A stretch of DNA of 64,000 bases, from positions 248,001-312,000 of the forward strand of contig NZ_JAAOLY010000001.1 in the NCBI RefSeq assembly GCF_011601275.1. Reading direction: 5' to 3'. This document shows positions 35,426-44,275 of this stretch, piece by piece; the first letter of the stretch is position 1, and each line of letters opens with the position of its first letter. Below the pieces are notes generated by a model. That model made no database searches. It was given only the letters and a program-made list of their open reading frames with translations, and was not told the DNA's origin. This DNA is from Janthinobacterium lividum. Lineage in GTDB: Bacteria > Pseudomonadota > Gammaproteobacteria > Burkholderiales > Burkholderiaceae_D. A program made the position numbers and the translations under genes.

Positions 35426-35458
35426 TTCACCTCTTACATATTCATTGAAGGAAATATC

Positions 35459-36190
35459 ATGCAACGTACCCTCCCTACCCTGCTCGCCATCGCCGTCCTG
35501 CTGTCCGCCTGCGGTAAAACAGAGACCACCACGTCGGCCGCCTCCGCTCCCGTCGCCGCGAATGTCGCCGACCTGGCCGCCAAGGCGCAAGTGAAGGCGG
35601 CCGCCGCCAGCCTGCCGCAAGCGGACGCTGCCACGCCAACGTCCAGCTATGTCGACATCACGAGCGGCCACCAGTTGATGTACAGCTACCTCGCCCTGTC
35701 CGGCGTGCCGCCCGACTACGCGGCGGTGGCCCAGCGCATCTCGCGCGAATATGCGGGCAGCAACGACGCCTTCCGCAAGCAGGAAGTGCTCGACGCCCTG
35801 AAACCACAGATCGACGCCAAGGTCAGCGAAGCGAAAACCAAGCGCTACCTGCGCTACCAGATCAATGGCCAGGGTGCGCTGTCGCCGTACGCCATGGACA
35901 AGGCCGCCTTCCCCGCCAAGTTCGCCGACGCGGGCACGTATTACTACATGTACGACAACGGCGACTACAAGCTGGCGTTCACGAATGGCGACGGTTATTC
36001 GCTGCTGAAAGTGGACCAGGAGGCGGCGCGCAAGATCGAAGCGGCGCGCAGCGGCTACAAGGATTTCGCCATCGTCGTATATGCCTACGCCCAGGAAGCG
36101 GACATGGCCAGCAACCAGGTCAAGGCGCAGATCGTCAAGGTGGCGATCAAGCTGAACGGGGAAGAAATTCCCGTCAGCCAGGCGCGGTAG
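35459..36190 (+). CDS. lipoprotein of unknown function
   Basis: A 243-residue lipoprotein: signal and lipobox LLSAC with Cys about residue 19, then an Ala-rich spacer (to about 60) and a globular domain (about 62-243) rich in Tyr (YVDITSGHQLMYSYLAL; TYYYMYDNGDYKL). A GAAGGA site precedes the ATG. It sits in the rightward cluster after the caspase gene. I am unsure of the family; a DUF4852-type assignment is possible but not secure. Confidence 0.7.
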   Translation: MQRTLPTLLAIAVLLSACGKTETTTSAASAPVAANVADLAAKAQVKAAAASLPQADAATPTSSYVDITSGHQLMYSYLALSGVPPDYAAVAQRISREYAGSNDAFRKQEVLDALKPQIDAKVSEAKTKRYLRYQINGQGALSPYAMDKAAFPAKFADAGTYYYMYDNGDYKLAFTNGDGYSLLKVDQEAARKIEAARSGYKDFAIVVYAYAQEADMASNQVKAQIVKVAIKLNGEEIPVSQAR

Positions 36191-36244
36191 AACGGGCTCG
36201 GTTACACTGTTCGCCACATTGCATCGGGATCGGGATCGGGACAT

Positions 36245-37510
36245 ATGGGCGAACAGACACTGGCGGAACAACATCTGGCAAACGGGCAACGGCTGCAGCA
36301 GCAAGGCAAGCTGATCGAAGCGATCAACGCTTACCAGGCCGCGTATAAACTGAATCCGGCCCTGGCCGAAGCGCAGCATTTCCAGGGACTGGCGATGCTG
36401 GAACTGGGCCAGGGCGCCATCGGCCTGGGCCTCATAAAACTGTCGCTCAAGCAGCAGCCGGACAACGCCCTGTTCCATTACAACCTCGGTAACGTGCTGC
36501 GCGGCACGGACAGCGAGGCGGCGCTGGCCAGCTACGCCACGGCGGCGCGACTGGCGCCGCACGAGCATGATTTCGCCATCAGCCATGCGGAATTGCTGAT
36601 GGGGAAACAGCGGCTGACGGACACCATCGCCGAACTGGAACGGGCGCGCGCCCTGCGTCCGCAGCGCTGGCAAACCCTGCAGGGACTGGCCGAGCTGTAC
36701 TACCGCACGGGACAGCAGGAACTGGCGTTGGAACGCTACGCGCAAGCCTTGGCGCTGCATCCGGCGCTGGCGCAAACGTGCCGCATCGGCTTTGCCAGCC
36801 CCGGCACGGAAAACACGGAACGGCTGACGACGCCCGACGTGCCGGCAAGCTTGCACGATTTTCTGCGCGAAACGGATTTGCACATCCTCGACGATTTCCT
36901 GCCCGACCCTGTTGCCTGGCGCGCGCAGGCGCTGGCGTTGCCGTTCGAGCAGCAGCGCTATGCGGGGCAGAATTATCCGGGCAGCCAGACGGCAGGCCAG
37001 TCCAGCCAGGCCATCATGGAGCGCATCGCCACGGCGCTGGGCCGGCCCATTCGTTTTATCTCGCCCGACAATGGCTCCTACCGCCTCAGCTATGCGGACG
37101 CCATGGCGCGCACCGATATTCATGTGGACAACGAGACGGGCAATAATTTCAATTTCTATGCGGGCGTGCTGTATTTGAACCCGCCCGAGCAGTGCCAGGG
37201 CGGCACTACCTTCTGGCGCCACCAGCCCAGCGGCTGGTACCGGCGATTACCCGAGGCGGACGTGAAAGCGGGCGGCTACGCCAGCTTCAAGGATTTCCAG
37301 AAGCGCTGGCTGCCGAACAGTAAAGTACAGAAATTCAACGACTTGCAGGAACAACGCGACAGTTGGCAAGCCCTGCTGGAAGTGCCGATGCGCCACAACC
37401 GCCTGATCGTGTACAAGGGCCACTACTTTCACTCGATCAGCAATGTGTTTGGCGACACGCCGGAGAATGGGCGGCTGGTACAGCTGTTTTTCTTTGAAGT
37501 GCCGGATTAA
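36245..37510 (+). CDS. TPR protein with C-terminal DUF6445/2-oxoglutarate-oxygenase-like domain
   Basis: A 421-residue cytoplasmic protein. Residues 5-180 are tetratricopeptide repeats (AEQHLANGQRLQQQGKLIEA; LAELYYRTGQQELALERYAQ). Residues 200-421 form a jelly-roll-like domain with a possible Fe(II) site: H293 and D295 (IHVDN), a later His in KGHYFHS (393 or 396) and Arg in NGRLVQLFFF, the H-x-D...H...R layout of 2-oxoglutarate oxygenases. This resembles DUF6445. It may hydroxylate a protein or small molecule; the substrate is unknown. Just upstream, ATCGGG is repeated three times in tandem. Confidence 0.7.
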   Translation: MGEQTLAEQHLANGQRLQQQGKLIEAINAYQAAYKLNPALAEAQHFQGLAMLELGQGAIGLGLIKLSLKQQPDNALFHYNLGNVLRGTDSEAALASYATAARLAPHEHDFAISHAELLMGKQRLTDTIAELERARALRPQRWQTLQGLAELYYRTGQQELALERYAQALALHPALAQTCRIGFASPGTENTERLTTPDVPASLHDFLRETDLHILDDFLPDPVAWRAQALALPFEQQRYAGQNYPGSQTAGQSSQAIMERIATALGRPIRFISPDNGSYRLSYADAMARTDIHVDNETGNNFNFYAGVLYLNPPEQCQGGTTFWRHQPSGWYRRLPEADVKAGGYASFKDFQKRWLPNSKVQKFNDLQEQRDSWQALLEVPMRHNRLIVYKGHYFHSISNVFGDTPENGRLVQLFFFEVPD

Positions 37511-37538
37511 GTATCCTGCACACAACCACCGCCTCGGG

Positions 37539-38480
37539 TCAATACATGTCGGCCGCCGTCGCCCGCACAGCTTTTAAAAGCATATCCGCCCCCGGCGACA
37601 GCAAATGATCCTGCTGCCTGATGATGCCGAACGCATCCATCTTGCACGGCAGCTCGATGGGCAAGATGCTCAGCACGTTCAGCGATTCGTAGTAGTGCGC
37701 CACTTCCGTCGGCATCACGTGCAGCGAATCCGTCTGCTGCAGCAAGGACGTGATCAGGAGCAAGGCGGTCGTGTCGACCACGTCCACGGGCGGTTCCAGG
37801 CTGGCGCGGCGGAACATCATGTCGAAACGGTGGCGCAGGATGCTGCCTTGCGGCGGCAAGATCCACGGTTGGCCCGCCAGGTCCTTCAATTGCAGATTCT
37901 TGCGCGACAGCAGCGGGTGGCCGTTGCGGGCCACGGCGCTGGCCGGCTCTTCCGTCAATTCCTCGTAGATCAGCCCGGCGCTGCTTTCCTTTTCCAGGAT
38001 GCGCCCGATCATGAAATCGAGGGTGCCGTGCTGCAGCATGTCCATCAAGGTGTTGCTGTGCTCCAGATGCACGCCGATGCGCATCAAGGGCGCCTGCTGC
38101 TTGATGCGGGCAATCGCACGCGGCAGCAAGGCCATGGCCGGCGTCATGATGACGCCCACCTCCACCTGGCCCGTCAAGCCCGACTTCAGGGCGACGATGT
38201 CGTCATGCGCCAGCGACAGGCTCGTCAGCGCCATGCGCGCGTGGCGTATCATCGTCTCCCCGTAGATCGTCGGCTCCATGCCGCGTGGCAACCGGTCGAA
38301 CAGGCGCACGTCCAGCATCTCTTCCAGGTCCTTGATTTGCTTGGACGCGGCCGGCTGCGTCATGTGCAATTCTTCCGCCGCGCGGTGAATGTTGCGCTGC
38401 TCGTCAAGGGCGATCAACAACAGCAATTGCCGCGTCTTCAGGCGGGCTCGCAAGAACCAGTTGGGGTTGAGGGTATCCAT
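37539..38480 (-). CDS. LysR-family regulator, GbpR-like, of the arabinose locus
   Basis: A 313-residue regulator. The HTH region (about residues 14-60: TRQLLLLIALDEQRNIHRAA, MTQPAASKQIKDLEEMLDVRLF) and the effector domain (about 100-300) match the GbpR branch that controls sugar-binding protein genes in alpha- and betaproteobacteria. It sits at the end of the arabinan/arabinose locus, and an 18-bp copy of the locus operator lies 9 bp before its ATG, suggesting it represses itself. It is the natural candidate to bind the operator at three other promoters in this locus. Confidence 0.88.
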   Translation of the reverse strand: MDTLNPNWFLRARLKTRQLLLLIALDEQRNIHRAAEELHMTQPAASKQIKDLEEMLDVRLFDRLPRGMEPTIYGETMIRHARMALTSLSLAHDDIVALKSGLTGQVEVGVIMTPAMALLPRAIARIKQQAPLMRIGVHLEHSNTLMDMLQHGTLDFMIGRILEKESSAGLIYEELTEEPASAVARNGHPLLSRKNLQLKDLAGQPWILPPQGSILRHRFDMMFRRASLEPPVDVVDTTALLLITSLLQQTDSLHVMPTEVAHYYESLNVLSILPIELPCKMDAFGIIRQQDHLLSPGADMLLKAVRATAADMY

Positions 38481-38488
38481 GAATAAAT

Positions 38489-38506
38489 CATATCATGATC
38501 GATATC
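38489..38506 (-). promoter_or_regulatory. operator copy at the lysR promoter
   Basis: CATATCATGATCGATATC (38489-38506) fits the GATATC-N6-GATATC operator with one change in the outer half. On the minus strand it overlaps a possible TTGAAT -35 / TGATAT -10 promoter, the layout of negative autoregulation. Further GATATC words occur nearby (around 38519-38540). Confidence 0.6.
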
Positions 38507-38573
38507 AGTTTTAATTCAATATCGATGTTATAGATATCGGTATGTCTCCTTTTGATGCGTGCTCAACAAGCGT

Positions 38574-39548
38574 TCACAATGCCTTGCAGGCGGCGCTGGG
38601 GTTGGCGGCAGGCCCAGCCGTTTGCCGGATGAATTCGATGGTGCCGTCCGGCTTGTATTTCAGCTCCTCAACTGCAACGGAACGCCGGTATTCCCCGCCG
38701 CCGGGCAACTTGTCGTTGTGATAGAAGATGTAGGACTTGCCGTTGAACTCGATGATGGCCTGGTGAATGGTTTTCACGATGGCATTCTTGTCCATGATGG
38801 TGCCGCGGAAATGCCACGGCCCGGTGGGCGTCGGGCCCGTCGAATACGCCGTTTCCTCGGGGAAGTTGCGCGAGTACGACAAATAATACGTGTCCGCATG
38901 CTTGTGCATATAGGCCGCTTCCGTAAACGCATCCATGCCGAAGGTCAGGATCGGACCGTCCAGCTCCGTCATGTTGGCTTTCAGCTTGGCGTATTTCAAG
39001 ACCGTGTTGCCCCAGTAAAGATAGGCCTGGCCATCCGTATCGATGAAGACGGCCGGGTCGATATCGTCCCAGGGAATGGCCGTCTGTTTCGTCATGTCGT
39101 TCGTGATCAGGGCGCTGCCGCGCGCGTCGACGAACGGGCCTGTCGGGCTGTCGGACACGGCCACGCCGATGGCCTTGCCCGGGATGGTTTTATGGTCGAC
39201 GGTCGAATAGAAATAATACTTGCTGCCACGCTTGACGATGTCGCCGGCCCACGCATCCTTGCCGGCCCACGCGAAGGTGGAAAAGCGCACGGGCGAGCCG
39301 TGATCCGTCCAGTTCGCCATGTCGCACGAGGAATACACGCGCCACTCGTGCATGCGGTAATCCGTATCCGTGGCGCTCGCTTCATCGTGGCCCACGTACA
39401 GGTACACCCTGCCATTGTCGACCAGCGCGGCCGGGTCGCCCGTGTAGATATCCTTGACGATGGGGTTGGCCGCCTGCGCGCCGAATGGGGCGCAGGCGAG
39501 CGCCGCCGCCATGCCGATGGCTGCGGCAAGTTTATTCTTGTGAAACAT
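38574..39548 (-). CDS. exported GH43-family arabinosidase/arabinanase
   Basis: A 324-residue five-bladed propeller glycosidase with a signal peptide (cleavage after AQA, near residue 27). The three GH43 acidic residues are visible: D38 in YTGDPA (general base), D164 in DDIDPAVF (pKa modulator) and E210 in DAFTEAAY (general acid). Family members attack arabinans, arabinoxylans or their oligosaccharides. It is the last gene behind the YtfQRT-YjfF transporter, after the second permease, so it likely releases arabinose in the periplasm. Confidence 0.85.
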   Translation of the reverse strand: MFHKNKLAAAIGMAAALACAPFGAQAANPIVKDIYTGDPAALVDNGRVYLYVGHDEASATDTDYRMHEWRVYSSCDMANWTDHGSPVRFSTFAWAGKDAWAGDIVKRGSKYYFYSTVDHKTIPGKAIGVAVSDSPTGPFVDARGSALITNDMTKQTAIPWDDIDPAVFIDTDGQAYLYWGNTVLKYAKLKANMTELDGPILTFGMDAFTEAAYMHKHADTYYLSYSRNFPEETAYSTGPTPTGPWHFRGTIMDKNAIVKTIHQAIIEFNGKSYIFYHNDKLPGGGEYRRSVAVEELKYKPDGTIEFIRQTAGPAANPSAACKAL

Positions 39549-39552
39549 GTTA

Positions 39553-40527
39553 TTAACTCCGATTGGTATTCTTCTGGCCCATGGCCATCAGTCTTTGCAC
39601 GACGCAAAAGACAAACAGCAAGCCGCCGATGACGATCTTGGTCCACCACGAGCTGAGGGTGCCGTCGAAGGCGATCAGGGTCTGGATGGTGCCCAGCACC
39701 AGCACGCCGGACAGCGCGCCCGCCACATAGCCGTAGCCGCCGCTAAGCAGGGTGCCGCCGATGACAACGGCGGCAATCGCGTCCAGTTCCGTGCCTTGCG
39801 CATGCAAGCCATAGCCGGACAGCATGTAGAACGAAAACAGCACACCGCCCAGCGCCGCGCAAAAGCCGCTGAACGCGTAAATGAAGACCTTGGTGCGGCC
39901 CACGGGCAGCCCCATCATCAGGGCCGACTGCTCATTGCCGCCGATCGCATACACGGCGCGGCCGAACGGCGTGGCATGCGCCAGCCAGATGGCCAGCAGC
40001 AGGGTCAACACGGCAACCACCACGCCCGGTGAAACAAAGCCGCCCAAGAACCCCAATTGCGTTTGCGACATGGCGACGAACAGCGGGTCATCGATGGTGA
40101 TGGAATTGATGCTGATCAGATAGCACAGTCCGCGCGCCAGAAACATGCCGGCCAGGGTAACGATGAAGGGCTGCAATTTGAAATAATGGATCAGCGCGCC
40201 CATGCCGGCGCCAAAGACGGTGCCCAGCGCCAGCACGGTGACGATCACCAAGAGCGGCGGCCAGTGCGCCACGTGGAGCAGCCAGGCGGCGATCATGGTC
40301 GACAGGGCCAGCACGGACCCGACGGACAGATCAATGCCGCCGGAAACGATGACGAAGGTCATGCCGACGGCGATCACCAGCAAAAAGGCGTTATCGATCA
40401 ACAGGTTGAAGATCACTTGCGTCGACAGCAGGCCCGGATAGGCGGCGCCGCCCAGGCCCAGCATCACCACCAGCAGCAAGACCGTGACGAGCGAGGTGAA
40501 ATACGGGGTGTGCAGCAAGCCCTTCAT
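39553..40527 (-). CDS. yjfF: furanose ABC transporter permease, YjfF-like
   Basis: A 324-residue permease with nine to ten membrane segments and the signature [22 protein letters not shown] (about residues 54-75). The region GTELDAIAAVVIGGTLLSGGYG contacts the ATPase. The ATG at 40527 overlaps the stop of the first permease gene by 4 bp. Gene order (binding protein, ATPase, permease, permease) is that of ytfQ-ytfR-ytfT-yjfF of enterics, which import galactofuranose-type sugars. Confidence 0.88.
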   Translation of the reverse strand: MKGLLHTPYFTSLVTVLLLVVMLGLGGAAYPGLLSTQVIFNLLIDNAFLLVIAVGMTFVIVSGGIDLSVGSVLALSTMIAAWLLHVAHWPPLLVIVTVLALGTVFGAGMGALIHYFKLQPFIVTLAGMFLARGLCYLISINSITIDDPLFVAMSQTQLGFLGGFVSPGVVVAVLTLLLAIWLAHATPFGRAVYAIGGNEQSALMMGLPVGRTKVFIYAFSGFCAALGGVLFSFYMLSGYGLHAQGTELDAIAAVVIGGTLLSGGYGYVAGALSGVLVLGTIQTLIAFDGTLSSWWTKIVIGGLLFVFCVVQRLMAMGQKNTNRS

Positions 40528-41606
40528 GCTTTTCTCCGATGCAGCAATTGCTTGAATTCCGACGATTGCGACAGGCAGACGAGGAAGACGACGACCGACT
40601 TGACGACCATATTGACTTCCGGCGGCACGCCCAGCGAATAGATTGTGTAGGTCAGGGTCTGGATGATGAGCGCGCCTATCATGCTGCCGACTAAGCTGAA
40701 CTTGCCGCCAGCCAGCGAAGTGCCGCCCAGGGTCACGGCCAGGATGGCGTCGAGTTCCAGCATCAGGCCCGCATTGTTCGCGTCGGCGCTCTTGATGTTT
40801 GAGCTGATCATCAGGCCCGACAGGCCAGCGCAGGCGGCGCAAAACACGTAGACGAAGAAGATCAGGGTCGCCGTCTTGATGCCGGCCAGGCGCGCCGCGA
40901 CGGGGTTGATGCCGACGGCCTGGATGAACAGGCCCAGGGCCGTCTTGCGCATCAGCACGGCCGTGATGATGAACACGGCAGCGACGAGGAACAGGGAAAA
41001 CGGCAAGCCGAACAGGTAGCCGCTGCCGATGAAAAAGAACGGTTGATAATAGACGGTGACGATCTGCCCATCCGTCAGCAATTGCGCCAGGCCACGTCCC
41101 GCCACCATCAGGATCAGGGTCGCGACGATGGGCTGCAAACCGAGGCCCGCCACCAGCACGCCATTCCAGGCGCCGCACAGCAGGGCCGCGCCCAGGGCGG
41201 CGGCCAAGGCCCAGCCCATGGGGATGTTGCTCACGTAGGTCGGCACGCCGTTGTCCATCACCATGGTGCCGCCGATCAGCATGGCGGCTACCGTACCGGA
41301 CAGGGCCACGACGGCGCCCACGGAAATATCGATGCCGCGCGTGGCGATGACCAGGGTCATGCCCAAGGCCGCCAGCATCAGCGGGGCGGCACGGTTGACG
41401 ATGTCGATCACGCTGCCGTACAAATGGCCGTCGCGGATCTCCAGATGGAAAAAGCCGGGGATGGCGAAGAAGGCCACCAGCAACAGCAGCAACAGCGCGG
41501 CCAGGGGCCGGCTCAGGGGATGGTGCAGAACGGTATGCAAGGCGGACGTACCCGTAGTGGAAGCCGGACGCGCCAGTGGCGCGTTCGATGGCGTGGATAA
41601 ACTCAT
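40524..41606 (-). CDS. ytfT: furanose ABC transporter permease, YtfT-like
   Basis: A 360-residue inner-membrane protein with a polar N-terminal extension (about 30 residues) and nine to ten membrane segments. The signature GMTLVIATRGIDISVGAVVAL lies near 82-102, and AILAVTLGGTSLAGGKFSL near 288-306. It forms a heterodimeric channel with the next permease. It overlaps both neighbours by 4 bp. Confidence 0.88.
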   Translation of the reverse strand: MSLSTPSNAPLARPASTTGTSALHTVLHHPLSRPLAALLLLLLVAFFAIPGFFHLEIRDGHLYGSVIDIVNRAAPLMLAALGMTLVIATRGIDISVGAVVALSGTVAAMLIGGTMVMDNGVPTYVSNIPMGWALAAALGAALLCGAWNGVLVAGLGLQPIVATLILMVAGRGLAQLLTDGQIVTVYYQPFFFIGSGYLFGLPFSLFLVAAVFIITAVLMRKTALGLFIQAVGINPVAARLAGIKTATLIFFVYVFCAACAGLSGLMISSNIKSADANNAGLMLELDAILAVTLGGTSLAGGKFSLVGSMIGALIIQTLTYTIYSLGVPPEVNMVVKSVVVFLVCLSQSSEFKQLLHRRKA

Positions 41607-43144
41607 GTGGCGTCTCCGGCGATCACTTGCAGCACGGAGCTGTCGTCCAGCTCGCCGCGCGCATAGTCGCCGCAGGCCTTGCGGTCGCGCATGACGAGGA
41701 TGCGGTCGCTGCAGCGCAGCACTTCCGGCAACTCCGACGAGATGAACAGGATGGCCATGCCCTTGCGACAGAGTTTGGCCACATAGCTCATGATTTCCTG
41801 CTTGGCGCGCACATCGATGCCGCGCGTCGGTTCATCGAGAATCAGCATGGCCGGCGACGTCACCAGCCAGCGCGCCAGCAAGGCTTTCTGCTGATTGCCG
41901 CCCGACAGGCTGCCGATCGGCGTTTCGATGCTGGCCGTCTTGATGCCCAGCGCCTTGACGTACTCGTCGGCCAGCGCCTGCTGGCGTTTGAAGGGAATGG
42001 CGCGCAGCAAGCCCGTGCGGGCCTGCAAGGCCAGGATAATGTTTTCGCGCACGGACAGCGACAGGATCGCGCCCTCGTGCTTGCGGTCTTCCGAGCAAAA
42101 GCCGATGTCCTGGGCAATCGCGTCGCGTGGCACGTTGAACTGGCGTATCTTGCCTTGCATGACGATGCTGCCGGAATCGGCCTTGTCGGCGCCGAACAGC
42201 AAACGCGCCAGTTCCGTGCGGCCCGAACCGAGCAAACCGGCCAGGCCCAGCAATTCGCCCTGGCGTATTTGGAAATCCATGGGCAGCAGCGCACCTTTGC
42301 GGCCCAGTCCCTGCGCTTCGAGCACAGTCGGACCAAAGCTGGCGGCACCCGCTTCCTGCGCCAGATCCAGCGCTTGTTCCTGCGTGTCGGCCGCCACGCC
42401 GATCATTTTATTCACCAGCGCCAGGCGCGACAGTTCGCTGCATGCATACTCTCCTTCGCGCTCGCCATTGCGCATGACGGTGATGCGGTCGGAAATGGCG
42501 TAGGTCTGGTCGAGGAAATGGGTCACAAACAGAATCGCCATGCCCTGCTCGCGCAGGCGGCGCAACACGGAAAACAGCAGATTGACTTCCGCCTCGTCCA
42601 GGCTGGACGTGGGTTCGTCGAGGATCAGCACGCGGGCCGAAATGTTCAGCGCGCGCGAAATGGCCACCATTTGCTGGATGGCCAGCGGAAAGCTGGACAG
42701 TTGCGCGGTGACATCGATGTCGATCTGCAACTGCTGCAGCAAGGCACGCGCCTGCTGCTGCATGGAACGCCAGTCGATGGCCCCGAAGCGGCGCGGGTAG
42801 CGGCCGATAAAAATATTTTCCGCCACCGACAGGTTCGGGCACAGATTGACTTCCTGGTACACGGTGCTGATGCCCAGTCCCTGGGCATCCGACGTGGACG
42901 CGGGGGCGATGGATTTGCCATCAAGCAAAATCTGGCCGCTGTCGGGCGTGTAGACGCCCGTCAGCACCTTGATCAGGGTCGATTTCCCGGCGCCGTTCTG
43001 CCCCATCAAAGTGTGCACTTCGCCCGGATACAGGCGCAGGGCAACGTCGCTGAGGGCTTTGACGCCGGGAAAGGACTTGCTGATGCCGCGCAACTCCAGC
43101 AAGGGAGCTGGCGCGGCGTTGTGTTGCGCTTGCGTATTCATCAT
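41603..43144 (-). CDS. ytfR: furanose ABC transporter ATPase, YtfR-like
   Basis: A 513-residue ATPase with two nucleotide-binding domains. Domain one has Walker A GQNGAGKST (48-56) and VLILDEPTSSLDE; domain two has the degenerate GLLGSGRTE, SGGNQQK and LILDEPTRGIDVRAK. It energises import by the following two permeases. A second ATG lies at codon 2. It starts 9 bp after the binding-protein gene and overlaps ytfT by 4 bp. Confidence 0.9.
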   Translation of the reverse strand: MMNTQAQHNAAPAPLLELRGISKSFPGVKALSDVALRLYPGEVHTLMGQNGAGKSTLIKVLTGVYTPDSGQILLDGKSIAPASTSDAQGLGISTVYQEVNLCPNLSVAENIFIGRYPRRFGAIDWRSMQQQARALLQQLQIDIDVTAQLSSFPLAIQQMVAISRALNISARVLILDEPTSSLDEAEVNLLFSVLRRLREQGMAILFVTHFLDQTYAISDRITVMRNGEREGEYACSELSRLALVNKMIGVAADTQEQALDLAQEAGAASFGPTVLEAQGLGRKGALLPMDFQIRQGELLGLAGLLGSGRTELARLLFGADKADSGSIVMQGKIRQFNVPRDAIAQDIGFCSEDRKHEGAILSLSVRENIILALQARTGLLRAIPFKRQQALADEYVKALGIKTASIETPIGSLSGGNQQKALLARWLVTSPAMLILDEPTRGIDVRAKQEIMSYVAKLCRKGMAILFISSELPEVLRCSDRILVMRDRKACGDYARGELDDSSVLQVIAGDAT

Positions 43145-43153
43145 GCGGCAAGC

Positions 43154-44116
43154 TTAGTACTTACGATTCGGGAATTCCTTGGCGGCCACCTCGGCAGGGA
43201 ACACGCCTTCCACCGTCGTGATGCGCGCTGGCACGGGTTTACCGGCCACCACATCGCGGGCAATCGACATCAATTGCGGACCCAGCAGGGGGCTGCATTC
43301 CACGGTGACGTTCAGCTTGCCGGCAATCATGGCTTCGAACGCGCCTTTGACGCCATCGATCGAAATGATGATGATGTCCTTGCCTGGTTTCATGCCCGCT
43401 TCTTCGATGGCCTGGATGGCGCCGATGGCCATGTCGTCATTGTGCGCGTACAGCACGTTGATCTTCTTGCCTTCGGCCTTCAGGAACGCCTCCATTACTT
43501 CCTTGCCCTTGGCGCGCGTAAAGTCGCCCGTTTGCGAACGGATGATCTTCAGCTTGGGATTCTTGCCGATGACTTCCTGGAAGCCTTCCTTGCGGTCGAT
43601 GGCCGGCGCGGAACCGACCGTGCCTTGCAGCTCGACGATGTTCAGTTGCGCGTCCGGGGTTTTCTTGGCGTGCTCGAGCAGCCACTGGCCGGCGCGGCGG
43701 CCCTCTTCCACGAAATCGGAACCGATGAAGGTCACGTACAGCGATTTATCGGTGACATTGACGGCGCGGTCCGTCAGGATGACGGGAATCTTGGCAGCCT
43801 TGGCTTCGCGCAAGACCGTATCCCAGCCGGACTCAACGACGGGCGAGAAGGCGATCACGTCGACCTTTTGCGCGATGAACGAGCGCAGGGCCTTGACCTG
43901 GTTTTCCTGCTTTTGCTGCGCGTCGGCAAATTTCAGGGTGACACCATCTTTCTTGGCCGCCTCCTTGATGGAGACGGTATTGGCGGTGCGCCATTCGCTT
44001 TCGGCGCCCACCTGCGAAAAGCCCATGACGAGGGGCTTGGCGGCAAAGGCGGAAGAAGTAGCGGACAGTGCCAACAACATGGCGCTGGCGAGGAGTGTGC
44101 GGCGTGTCAATTTCAT
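43154..44116 (-). CDS. ytfQ: furanose-binding periplasmic protein, YtfQ-like
   Basis: A 320-residue binding protein with a signal peptide (cleavage after AFA, near residue 25). MGFSQVGAESEWRTANT, ADAQQKQENQVKALRSFIAQ, VYVTFIGSDF-type and GDFTRAKGKEVMEAFLKAEG closely track E. coli YtfQ, which binds galactofuranose. In this arabinan locus, with a GH51 arabinofuranosidase, L-arabinofuranose is a likely ligand. It is the first gene of its transcript and has the locus operator/promoter upstream. Confidence 0.9.
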   Translation of the reverse strand: MKLTRRTLLASAMLLALSATSSAFAAKPLVMGFSQVGAESEWRTANTVSIKEAAKKDGVTLKFADAQQKQENQVKALRSFIAQKVDVIAFSPVVESGWDTVLREAKAAKIPVILTDRAVNVTDKSLYVTFIGSDFVEEGRRAGQWLLEHAKKTPDAQLNIVELQGTVGSAPAIDRKEGFQEVIGKNPKLKIIRSQTGDFTRAKGKEVMEAFLKAEGKKINVLYAHNDDMAIGAIQAIEEAGMKPGKDIIIISIDGVKGAFEAMIAGKLNVTVECSPLLGPQLMSIARDVVAGKPVPARITTVEGVFPAEVAAKEFPNRKY

Positions 44117-44183
44117 TCTTGTCTCCAGTTTTTTTGGAATACCATCACAGCCGGATGCCGGATGGGCGGTTTTTTATGAACCC

Positions 44184-44250
44184 ATGGTAGGAGAAAGCAA
44201 CATAGCCATCCAATCAATTCTTTTTCGCTTGTGATATCGATTTGCGTATC
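44184..44250 (-). promoter_or_regulatory. regulated promoter of the ytfQRT-yjfF-GH43 transcript
   Basis: Minus strand: operator GATATCGATTTGCGTATC (44233-44250), 19 nt, then -35 TTGGAT (44208-44213) inside AATTGATTGGAT, an 18-nt spacer, then -10 TACCAT (44184-44189). The arrangement is base-for-base the same length as at 52341-52407 and 58796-58862. An operator centred near -65 fits a LysR activator site. Confidence 0.8.
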
Positions 44251-44275
44251 ACCTGCCGCCCATCCCCTGCCCGGC

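Noticed and set aside
34517-37222. Very long open frame on the minus strand opposite the caspase-cluster genes
   Set aside because: It is an antisense shadow in high-GC DNA: His/Arg/Gln-rich, no ribosome site, and it covers four well supported plus-strand genes.
41576-44179. 867-codon open frame on the plus strand opposite ytfR and ytfQ
   Set aside because: Composition is typical of GC-rich antisense frames; the minus-strand ABC genes with clear motifs explain the region.
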